DNA of 12,070 nt, taken from Burkholderiales bacterium (lineage in GTDB: Bacteria > Pseudomonadota > Gammaproteobacteria > Burkholderiales > Burkholderiaceae_C). The stretch lies in contig JANXMO010000016.1 of NCBI GenBank assembly GCA_025354615.1, positions 1 through 12,070 of the forward strand, written 5' to 3'. The stretch's first letter is position 1, and each line of letters opens with the position of its first letter. Positions 6,587 to 12,070 of the stretch are shown one piece after another. Below the pieces are notes generated by a model. It had not been told where the DNA came from and made no database searches. It worked only from the letters and a program-made list of their open reading frames with translations. A program made the position numbers and the translations under genes.

Positions 6587-7675
6587 ATGTCCTTTGCGGC
6601 TCCACCTGTTTTGCCGGTTATTGAGTGGGAAAGTCCGGCGCGGCATCGTGCGTTTGACAGTTGGCTAAACGGATTGGCATGTCGCCATGGTCTGCGCCCT
6701 GCGAGTCTGCGGCCTGCCTCGGCTGACGCCAGCTTTCGTCGCTACTTTCGCATCGACGGCAACAGCAACAGCTATATCGTGATGGATGCACCGCCTCCGC
6801 AGGAAGACGTGCGGCCGTTCATCCAAATGGCAACGCGTTTGGCCGACGCCAGTCTGGCGGCGCCTCGTGTGCTGGAAGCCGACACGGACCACGGCTTTTT
6901 GTTGTTGAGCGACTTGGGTACACGGCTGCTGCTCAGCGAATTGCAGCAGCCCTTGTCTGCGGCCGGTTCAGCCTCTGGCAACGAAACTTTGATGCGCAGT
7001 GCCTTGACATTGCTCGTGACGTGGCAGACACGCCTGGCCACCACTGGCCTGCCGATTTTTGATGAAGCCTTGCTGCGCCATGAACTGGCTTTATTCCCGC
7101 AGTGGTGTGTCAAGCATGAGTTCGGTGTTGACTGGGACAACGCGCAGCAATCTCAATGGGCGGCGGTGTGCGACGCTCTGGTGGCAAACGCATTGGCACA
7201 GCCGCGCATTGCGGTGCACCGGGATTACATGCCACGCAATTTGATGGTGATGGACCACTCGGACGGGCTGGCGCCGGTTTTGGCGCTTCTCGACTTCCAG
7301 GATGCAGTAAGCGGGCCGATTGCTTACGACGTCGCCTCGTTGCTGCGCGATGCGTTTATCAGCTGGGAAGAAGCGCAGGAACTGGATTGGGCTGTACGCT
7401 ACTGGCAACAGGCGCGCGAGGCAAAGTTGCCAGTGCCTCAAGACTTTGGGGATTTTTGGCGTCAGCTCGAATGGACAGGTTTGCAGCGGCACTTGAAGGT
7501 ACTGGGAATTTTTTGCCGCCTCAAACACCGCGACGGCAAGCCACACTACAGCGCCGATCTCCCGCGCTTTTTTACTTATGCGCATAAAGTTGCATGTCGC
7601 TACCAGGGTTTGGGGCCGCTGGCCCGGCTTTTGGAGCCGCTCATGGGCGCGACGCGGAACGATGTTTTCTATTGA
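6587..7675 (+). CDS. amgK: AmgK-like N-acetylmuramate/N-acetylglucosamine kinase (APH fold)
   Basis: A 362-residue protein of the aminoglycoside-phosphotransferase/choline-kinase superfamily. The catalytic loop is HRDYMPRN (H211, D213, N218) and the metal-binding motif is LLDFQDAVSGP (D236), with Q in place of the usual DFG glycine. Upstream are the nucleotide-lobe segments SADASFRRYFRI, YIVMDAPP and GFLLLSDLGT. In Pseudomonas, AmgK phosphorylates the anomeric position of MurNAc and GlcNAc in peptidoglycan recycling that bypasses de novo, fosfomycin-sensitive UDP-MurNAc synthesis, and its gene also lies divergent from lptD-surA-rsmA. That matching position supports the call. The usual next gene, the uridylyltransferase murU, is not here. 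The start ATG has only a weak GAG upstream. The specific substrate is inferred from similarity and synteny; the kinase fold is certain. Confidence 0.82.
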   Translation: MSFAAPPVLPVIEWESPARHRAFDSWLNGLACRHGLRPASLRPASADASFRRYFRIDGNSNSYIVMDAPPPQEDVRPFIQMATRLADASLAAPRVLEADTDHGFLLLSDLGTRLLLSELQQPLSAAGSASGNETLMRSALTLLVTWQTRLATTGLPIFDEALLRHELALFPQWCVKHEFGVDWDNAQQSQWAAVCDALVANALAQPRIAVHRDYMPRNLMVMDHSDGLAPVLALLDFQDAVSGPIAYDVASLLRDAFISWEEAQELDWAVRYWQQAREAKLPVPQDFGDFWRQLEWTGLQRHLKVLGIFCRLKHRDGKPHYSADLPRFFTYAHKVACRYQGLGPLARLLEPLMGATRNDVFY

Positions 7676-7823
7676 ATGTCTGCTGAAGTGACAGCGCAAA
7701 CATTTGTTTCAATCGAACGTCAACCATCAAAAGGCGGGCGGCGTTGTGGCAGCAGGTCTGACCAAATGGCGGGCTGGCTCAGAGATTCGAGCACTCCAGA
7801 ATCCAGTTTACGGAACCCTTAAC

Positions 7824-8045
7824 ATGATCAAGTCATTCACCATTGCCGCGTTGCTGTCGGCTGTTGCTGCTGTTTCTTTTGCTGCTACCCCTGCTGCTTC
7901 TTCAGCAGCGCCGATGATGAACGCCCCAATGGCGTCTGATTCGATGGCATCTGCTTCAGCACCGGCCAAAAAGGCGCACGCCAAGCACCACGCTAAAAAG
8001 ACCAAAGCTGACAAAGCAGCCATGGCCGCTTCAGAAGCCAAGTAA
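7824..8045 (+). CDS. small exported Ala/Met/Lys/His-rich protein of unknown function
   Basis: A 73-residue protein. It begins with a clear signal peptide (MIKSFTIAALLSAVAAVSFA, cleavage about residue 20), leaving a mature peptide of about 53 residues. The first part is Ala/Ser/Met-rich (SSAAPMMNAPMASDSMAS) and the last part is basic with histidines (KKAHAKHHAKKTKADK). GGAA at 7812-7815 serves as ribosome site eight bases before the ATG. It is monocistronic: 148 bases follow amgK, and a strong terminator lies 20 bases after its stop. The composition recalls the mature part of acid-shock proteins (Asr) and some metal-binding periplasmic peptides, but I recognise no family, and low-complexity composition alone does not show function. 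The signal peptide, ribosome site and terminator together make it a real gene. A longer in-frame start at 7704 (plus 40 residues) would spoil the signal peptide. Confidence 0.78.
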   Translation: MIKSFTIAALLSAVAAVSFAATPAASSAAPMMNAPMASDSMASASAPAKKAHAKHHAKKTKADKAAMAASEAK

Positions 8046-8060
8046 TCGCAAAACGTTTCA

Positions 8061-8093
8061 AAAAAGACCGGGTTTTTACCCGGTCTTTTTTTT
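8061..8093 (+). terminator. rho-independent terminator of the small exported protein gene
   Basis: GACCGGGT (8066-8073), loop TTTT, and ACCCGGTC (8078-8085) form a perfect GC-rich stem, extended by five A-T pairs and followed by eight T residues (8086-8093). It is a textbook intrinsic terminator that isolates the small gene from the esterase gene downstream; the A run gives it some activity on the other strand. Confidence 0.93.
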
Positions 8094-8220
8094 ATGGCTG
8101 CATTTTTTAAATCAATATCAGCAAGAAATTTCGTTTGGCTACTGGCCCTATTCTTTTTGACGTTTATATTTGGCTTTGAAAAAGTTTTTTGTTGTGATGC
8201 ACTTTTTGCAAAGGCTTGGT

Positions 8221-9402
8221 ATGAGCGCGATTCGATCATTGGTACTGCTTGTCTTGTCAGCTCTGCTGGTAGCAGGATGTGGCGGCAATGACCCTGACGT
8301 TCCCGGAAGTGTTGCAACCAGCGGCGCGCCCACAGCCAAAGGCAATTTCACAGCGGTGGTGTCTTTTGGCGATAGTTTGAGTGACATAGGCGTTTATGCG
8401 CCAGTCACTTCATTGGCAGGCAACGGTCAGCCCCCCTACTTCGGCGGCAAATTCACGGTCAACGGAGCAGGCGGCACGGTTTGGGTCGAGAACATTGCGG
8501 CCAGCTTGGGCGTTTTGATCACACCTGCGGAACTGGGATTTGCGGGCACTTCCGTTGCGTGTCCCGCGGCGGCAAATTCAGCGCTGGCAAGTTCGTGCAC
8601 CGGCTATAGCGAGGGTGGTTCACGTGTGACCAACCCGAACGGCATTGGCAAAGCCGAAGGTGCGTTGACGGTGCCCATGGTGACGCAGATGGACAGGCAC
8701 CTGGCCCGCTTCGGCGGCTTCAAAGCCAGCGATCTGGTGTTGGTTTACGGTGGCAACAATGACGTCATCACCCAGTTCAGTGTATTTGCCACCGCAGCGG
8801 CGCAAATTCAAACGCAGGCAATCGCAGGCCAGCTGACGTCAAACCAGGCCCAAACAGCTTTGTTCGCGGCGCAGACCGCTGCACAAAATGAAATGAAAAA
8901 AGCGGCGCAGGAACTGGCCCGCTATGTGCGAACAAAAATTGTGGCCAACGGCGGCAAATACGTTGCGGTCATGACGTTGAGCAATATCGTCGATACGCCG
9001 TTTGGCAATTCGCTGCCGGCCAGCGTGCGCCCCACACTGACCCAGTTGTCGCAAGTTTTCAACCTATGGCTGCGAGATGGTTTGGCGAATCAGCCGGTTC
9101 AGATTGTGGATATGTACGCCATTTTCAAAGAAGGCTATGCCAACCCAGCTCGATACGGTTTAGTGAACATCACCGGCGTGGCTTGTGACCCGGTCAAAAT
9201 CGACACGCTGACAGCGGGGCTGGTGACCGATGGCTCGTCGCTGTTTTGCAATGGCACGGTGGGCGCGCCCTACAACGGTTTGAGCAGTACAGCAAATGCG
9301 CAGACATGGTTGTTTGCAGACAGCATTCATCCAACCCCGGGTGGCCACAAAGTCATCAGCGACGCTGTGACGCTGCAGCTCAAGGCGTTTGGGTGGCTTT
9401 GA
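8221..9402 (+). CDS. GDSL/SGNH-family esterase or lipase, lipoprotein
   Basis: A 393-residue lipoprotein of the SGNH hydrolase superfamily. The signal peptide (IRSLVLLVLSALLVAGC) ends in a lipobox with C20 as the acylated residue. Block I is VVSFGDSLSDIG with nucleophile S52, a block II glycine lies near EGGSR (131-135), block III is YGGNND (176-181) and block V is DSIHPTPGGH with D367 and H370 completing the catalytic set. Such enzymes hydrolyse esters, thioesters or phospholipids; the substrate cannot be read from sequence. ATG at 8221 is preferred because AAAGG lies at 8210-8214 and the signal peptide is ideal; the frame extends to a TTG at 8170. A TTGACG at 8157-8162 in the AT-rich leader could be a -35 box. 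The OmpW-like gene begins 43 bases downstream, so the two are probably co-transcribed. The lipoprotein may face the periplasm or the cell surface. Confidence 0.92.
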   Translation: MSAIRSLVLLVLSALLVAGCGGNDPDVPGSVATSGAPTAKGNFTAVVSFGDSLSDIGVYAPVTSLAGNGQPPYFGGKFTVNGAGGTVWVENIAASLGVLITPAELGFAGTSVACPAAANSALASSCTGYSEGGSRVTNPNGIGKAEGALTVPMVTQMDRHLARFGGFKASDLVLVYGGNNDVITQFSVFATAAAQIQTQAIAGQLTSNQAQTALFAAQTAAQNEMKKAAQELARYVRTKIVANGGKYVAVMTLSNIVDTPFGNSLPASVRPTLTQLSQVFNLWLRDGLANQPVQIVDMYAIFKEGYANPARYGLVNITGVACDPVKIDTLTAGLVTDGSSLFCNGTVGAPYNGLSSTANAQTWLFADSIHPTPGGHKVISDAVTLQLKAFGWL

Positions 9403-9445
9403 AAAGCCTGGCGGTTGAATGCTCTTTCTTTTCGAGGAATCTTCT

Positions 9446-10093
9446 ATGAATTCCCTGGCTCGTTCACTTGTTTTTGCAAGCTTTGCAACGGTTGGCGCTT
9501 GTACGGCCGTACAGGCGCAAAGTCAGAATATCGTCAAGCTGGGCGCTTCACGCTACACGACGCATTCTTCAACCAGTGGCATCAATGGCATTGGCGTACC
9601 CGCCGGAGCGGATGCCACGACCAGCGATGCAACCACCGTCATCCTCACTTATGAACGGCTGTTAACTCCGAATTTAGGTGCGGAGTTGGTCTTGGGCATT
9701 CCACCGCGCATCAAAGCCAAGGCCACCGGCAGCATTGCCTTCCTCGGTGACGACGTGCTGTCGGCACGCAATGCAACGCCAACGCTTTTCTTGAATTACC
9801 ACTTCGGTGCGCCAGGTGATGTTTGGCGCCCATACTTTGGGGCGGGCTGGAATTACACACGTTTCGTTGGCGTCCGTTCCAGTCTGGCGCCTGACGTCAA
9901 AATGAGTGACTCCAATGGCTGGGCGGCGCAGGCCGGCATTGCTTATGCGCTGTCGCCTCAATGGGGCGTGTTTGCAAGCGTTGCCAGGCTGGACGTGAAA
10001 AGCAAGATAGTCGCCTCAGGCAGCACCGTTTTGACCACCACCGTTGATTTCAAACCCGTGGTCTACAGCTTCGGCGCTTCCTACGAATTCTGA
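9446..10093 (+). CDS. OmpW-family outer-membrane beta-barrel protein
   Basis: A 215-residue precursor. GAGGA at 9434-9438 lies seven bases before the ATG, which is why I prefer 9446 over the in-frame ATG at 9419. The signal peptide (LVFASFATVGACTAVQA) is cleaved near residue 24. The mature protein alternates polar and hydrophobic residues, contains TYERLLTPNLGAELVLGIP, TLFLNYHFG, WRPYFGAGWNYTRF and WGVFASVARLDVKS, and ends in a C-terminal phenylalanine (GASYEF), the signature recognised by the BAM complex. OmpW proteins are eight-stranded barrels with a hydrophobic lateral channel linked to passage of small hydrophobic compounds and stress resistance. Its placement right after a lipolytic lipoprotein suggests a joint role in handling lipids or other hydrophobic esters, which is inference. 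The gene probably shares the esterase transcript. Confidence 0.88.
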   Translation: MNSLARSLVFASFATVGACTAVQAQSQNIVKLGASRYTTHSSTSGINGIGVPAGADATTSDATTVILTYERLLTPNLGAELVLGIPPRIKAKATGSIAFLGDDVLSARNATPTLFLNYHFGAPGDVWRPYFGAGWNYTRFVGVRSSLAPDVKMSDSNGWAAQAGIAYALSPQWGVFASVARLDVKSKIVASGSTVLTTTVDFKPVVYSFGASYEF

Positions 10094-10112
10094 GAACCGC
10101 CAGCGGGTAGCG

Positions 10113-10143
10113 CAGCAACGGCGGCGTACAGTGCCGCCTGCTG
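10113..10143 (+). terminator. stem-loop between the OmpW-like gene and the glycosyltransferase
   Basis: CAGCA (10113-10117) and GGCGGC (10120-10125) pair with GCCGCC (10133-10138) and TGCTG (10139-10143), with a two-base AC bulge and a seven-base loop. It lies 20 bases after the OmpW stop and 24 bases before the next ATG. There is no T run, so it may attenuate, pause or stabilise rather than terminate. Confidence 0.4.
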
Positions 10144-10167
10144 TCTTGAAGCGGTGCCCGTTTGCCA

Positions 10168-11193
10168 ATGAATGTGTTGTCGTCTTCGCCACCCCGCATT
10201 TCCCGCCCCAGTATCAGCTGCGTGGTGCCGGCTTTCAATGAAGCCAAGAATCTGCAACTTCTGCTGACGCAGCTCACGGCCCAGTTGGCGGCTTTGAGTG
10301 ACAAGTGGGAGGTGCTGCTCGTTGACGACGGCAGTATCGATGCAACGCCGCTGGCCGTATTGAACTGGACGAGCGGCAACGACGCCGTTCATTCCGGTGT
10401 GCGTTACGTGCGGCTGTCCCGCAATTTCGGCAAAGAGGCCGCGTTGACGGCGGGCATCGACCGCGCCCGTGGCCAGGTGGTGTTGCTGATGGACGCTGAC
10501 TTGCAGCACCCTGCCGCATTGTTGCCGCAAATGCTGGCCGCCTGGCAACGCGGTGCCGACATGGTGTGCGCCGCGCGCAGTTCGCGCAGCGATGAAACGC
10601 TGCTCAAACGCATCGGCACCCGCTTGTTTTACCGGCTTGTCAACAGCAACACGGCGGTGCCCATTCCGGTGGACGCAGGCGACTTCAGGCTGATGGACCG
10701 GCGGGTGGTTGATGCATTGAAAATGCTGCCGGAGCGCAACCGCTTCATGAAAGGTTTGTACGCCTGGGTTGGGTTCCGCACCGAAGTCGTGCCCTACATG
10801 CCGGCCGACCGGCATGCCGGCCACAGCCATTTTTCGATCAGGCGGCTGGCCAAACTTGCCTTTACCGGTGTCACAGCGTTCACCAACCTGCCATTGCGGC
10901 TATGGAGCGCTGTTGGCGCCTTGATTGCGCTGGCGTCGATATTGTTTGCCGTTTGGATTGTCATCGACCATGTCGTTTATGGACACCACATTCCTGGCTG
11001 GGCGACGCTGGTCACGGGCATGGCGCTGTTCAGCGGCCTGCAGCTGTTGTCGATCGGCATTTTGGGCGAGTACATCGGGCGTATTTTTGACGAGGTCAAA
11101 CAGCGGCCGGTCTACATCGTCGGCAGTGACAGCGGCGAAGGCTGGGGCAGCGCGCGGCGTTTTGTTCCGACGGAGACAGCGGCCGTTGAGTGA
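10168..11193 (+). CDS. polyprenyl-phosphate glycosyltransferase, GT2 family (GtrB/ArnC/FlmF2-like)
   Basis: A 341-residue GT-A enzyme with two C-terminal membrane helices. The nucleotide-sugar region has SCVVPAFNEAKNL (17-29) and VLLVDDGSIDAT, the DXD-type metal site is DADLQHP (109-115), and RLSRNFGKEAALTAGID, DAGDFRLMDR and NRFMKGLYAWVGF are typical of the dolichol/undecaprenyl-phosphate branch. Helices lie at about 236-262 and 268-292, followed by EYIGRIFDEVKQRPVYIV. Such enzymes move a sugar from a nucleotide donor to undecaprenyl phosphate on the cytoplasmic face for later use in the periplasm. The next gene, a ChbG-type deacetylase, overlaps the 3' end, implying that the sugar is an N-acetylated amino sugar that is deacetylated. 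The start is ATG at 10168; TTG at 10162 is also in frame, and neither has a good ribosome site. The donor sugar is not determinable from the sequence. Confidence 0.9.
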   Translation: MNVLSSSPPRISRPSISCVVPAFNEAKNLQLLLTQLTAQLAALSDKWEVLLVDDGSIDATPLAVLNWTSGNDAVHSGVRYVRLSRNFGKEAALTAGIDRARGQVVLLMDADLQHPAALLPQMLAAWQRGADMVCAARSSRSDETLLKRIGTRLFYRLVNSNTAVPIPVDAGDFRLMDRRVVDALKMLPERNRFMKGLYAWVGFRTEVVPYMPADRHAGHSHFSIRRLAKLAFTGVTAFTNLPLRLWSAVGALIALASILFAVWIVIDHVVYGHHIPGWATLVTGMALFSGLQLLSIGILGEYIGRIFDEVKQRPVYIVGSDSGEGWGSARRFVPTETAAVE

Positions 11194-12070
11194 GTTCGCC
11201 GCGACGCAAAAGCGCTTGCTGACGGTTTGCGCCGATGATTTCGGACCGTCGCCCGCCACGGCGCGGGTCATCTTGTCGCTGGCCCAAGCCGGGCGGCTGA
11301 ACGCTGTTTCGTGCATCACCAACCTGCCCGGCTGGGCTGCACAAGCAGCGCTGCTGCGGGACGCGCCGCACACGCTTCAGTGTGGCTTGCACTTCAATTT
11401 GACCGAAGGCGTGCCCTTGTCGCACGCGCTCGCTCGCCATTGGCGCCGCATGCCAGCGCTGCCGGTGTTGATGGCCGCCGCCGGGTTGCGCTGTTTGCCG
11501 CTGGCTGCGTTGGCTGACGAATTGACGGCCCAGCTGGACGCTTTTCACCACGCCACGGGCCAGCTGCCCACACATGTGGACGGCCATCAGCACGTGCACC
11601 ACCTGCCGGGCATTCGCTCACTGTTGCTGCGCGCGCTGGGCTCGCTGCCGCAACCCGTGGCGGTGCGCAACACCGCGCGCATGCCTGGCCCGGGATACGG
11701 CGTGAAACGCCAGCTGATCATGCACAGCGGCGGCGTTGCACTGCGGGCGGCGTTGCGCCTTCACCGTATCGACCACAATTTTTGCCTGCTCGGCGCCTAC
11801 GATTTCAAGGCGGCTGATTACCGGCGGCTGATGCAGGGCTGGCTGCGCCGGCTGCCAGCCCAAGGCGGCCTGCTGTTTTGCCACCCGGGCGGGTTGGATG
11901 ATGACGGCGGTTTGACAGCAGGCACCGACCCGATTGCCACCGCTCGGGTACGGGAAGCGGCTTACTTTGGCAGCGCAGCGTTCACTGAAGACTTGGCGCA
12001 AGCCGGCGTGCGGCTGGCGCCGGCCTGGCGTGTAGACGATGGAACTTTCAGCGGAAAGTCCAGTGCCGGT
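11186..12070 (+). CDS. ChbG/HpnK/YdjC-family carbohydrate deacetylase (partial at right edge)
   Basis: The frame is open for 295 codons to the end of the window without a stop. The N-terminus reads LLTVCADDFGPSPA, with the D17-D18 pair of the YdjC metal site. H69 (GLHFNLTEG) and H134 (DGHQHVHH) complete the metal-binding set, and H233 (LFCHPGG) is a further conserved position. Family members remove N-acetyl groups from sugars: ChbG from chitobiose, HpnK from a hopanoid GlcNAc, and NaxD from undecaprenyl-phosphate-linked GalNAc. A TTG start at 11186 overlaps the glycosyltransferase stop by eight bases, with GGAG at 11172-11175 as ribosome site; a TTG at 11216 is the alternative. Tight coupling to a polyprenyl-phosphate glycosyltransferase favours a NaxD- or HpnK-like role on a lipid-linked amino sugar. 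The family's usual length is about 250-300 residues, so only a short tail is probably missing. Confidence 0.88.
   Translation, partial: MSEFAATQKRLLTVCADDFGPSPATARVILSLAQAGRLNAVSCITNLPGWAAQAALLRDAPHTLQCGLHFNLTEGVPLSHALARHWRRMPALPVLMAAAGLRCLPLAALADELTAQLDAFHHATGQLPTHVDGHQHVHHLPGIRSLLLRALGSLPQPVAVRNTARMPGPGYGVKRQLIMHSGGVALRAALRLHRIDHNFCLLGAYDFKAADYRRLMQGWLRRLPAQGGLLFCHPGGLDDDGGLTAGTDPIATARVREAAYFGSAAFTEDLAQAGVRLAPAWRVDDGTFSGKSSAG

Noticed and set aside
7091..7699. 202-codon minus-strand frame opposite the AmgK-like gene
   Set aside because: Antisense to the catalytic region of a clear kinase; no signal or domain of its own.
8094..8291. 65-codon plus-strand frame with a hydrophobic stretch starting within the terminator T run
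   Set aside because: Its ATG directly follows the terminator with no ribosome site, and it overlaps the esterase signal peptide in another frame; the hydrophobicity comes from AT-rich leader DNA.
10081..10830. 249-codon minus-strand frame rich in His, Gln and Arg
   Set aside because: Mirror of the glycosyltransferase gene, whose motifs are unmistakable on the plus strand.
1..12070. CRISPR array, tRNA, rRNA, insertion sequence or attachment site
   Set aside because: I looked for regularly spaced repeats, long terminal inverted repeats, transposase motifs and RNA gene signatures and found none.

Overview
The window looks like chromosome of a Gram-negative betaproteobacterium, most likely Burkholderiales. 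The reasons are the complete LPS-export gene lptD followed by surA and rsmA/ksgA, an OmpW-type porin, a malic enzyme with a phosphotransacetylase tail, moderately high GC, and protein wording typical of that order. The assignment is an inference from gene content; there is no rRNA or other taxonomic marker here. I see no insertion sequence, phage gene, tRNA, rRNA or CRISPR array, and no gene-free stretch longer than about 300 bases.

Layout, left to right. (1) 1-480: the C-terminal end of a MaeB-type malic enzyme, entering from outside the window. (2) 616-1540: a secreted guanyl-specific ribonuclease of the barnase/RNase Sa family, followed on the same strand by a barstar-family inhibitor, a toxin and immunity pair. 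(3) 1541-1796: a hairpin, a short stretch of uncertain content, and a bidirectional terminator between the converging barstar and rsmA genes. (4) 1797-6394, minus strand: lptD, surA and rsmA, an outer-membrane biogenesis operon. lptD and surA overlap by ATGA. pdxA, which commonly lies between surA and rsmA, is absent. (5) 6587-7675, plus strand, divergent from lptD: an AmgK-like kinase of the aminoglycoside-phosphotransferase fold, the cell-wall sugar recycling kinase found beside lptD in pseudomonads, but without its usual partner murU. (6) 7824-8093: a small exported Ala/Met/Lys/His-rich protein with its own strong terminator. (7) 8221-10093: a GDSL/SGNH esterase lipoprotein followed closely by an OmpW-family barrel protein. 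(8) 10168-12070: a family 2 glycosyltransferase of the polyprenyl-phosphate type, overlapping a ChbG/HpnK/YdjC-family deacetylase that runs off the right edge.

Most of the window serves the cell envelope. SurA chaperones barrel proteins, including LptD and probably the OmpW protein. LptD inserts LPS in the outer membrane. The glycosyltransferase and deacetylase pair resembles FlmF2/NaxD, which build a deacetylated amino sugar on undecaprenyl phosphate for lipid A. The AmgK-like enzyme would recycle peptidoglycan sugars. No wholly unprecedented system is evident. The best second looks are the RNase/barstar pair, the glycosyltransferase-deacetylase pair, the small exported Lys/His-rich protein, the missing pdxA and murU neighbours, and the cysteine pattern of LptD.
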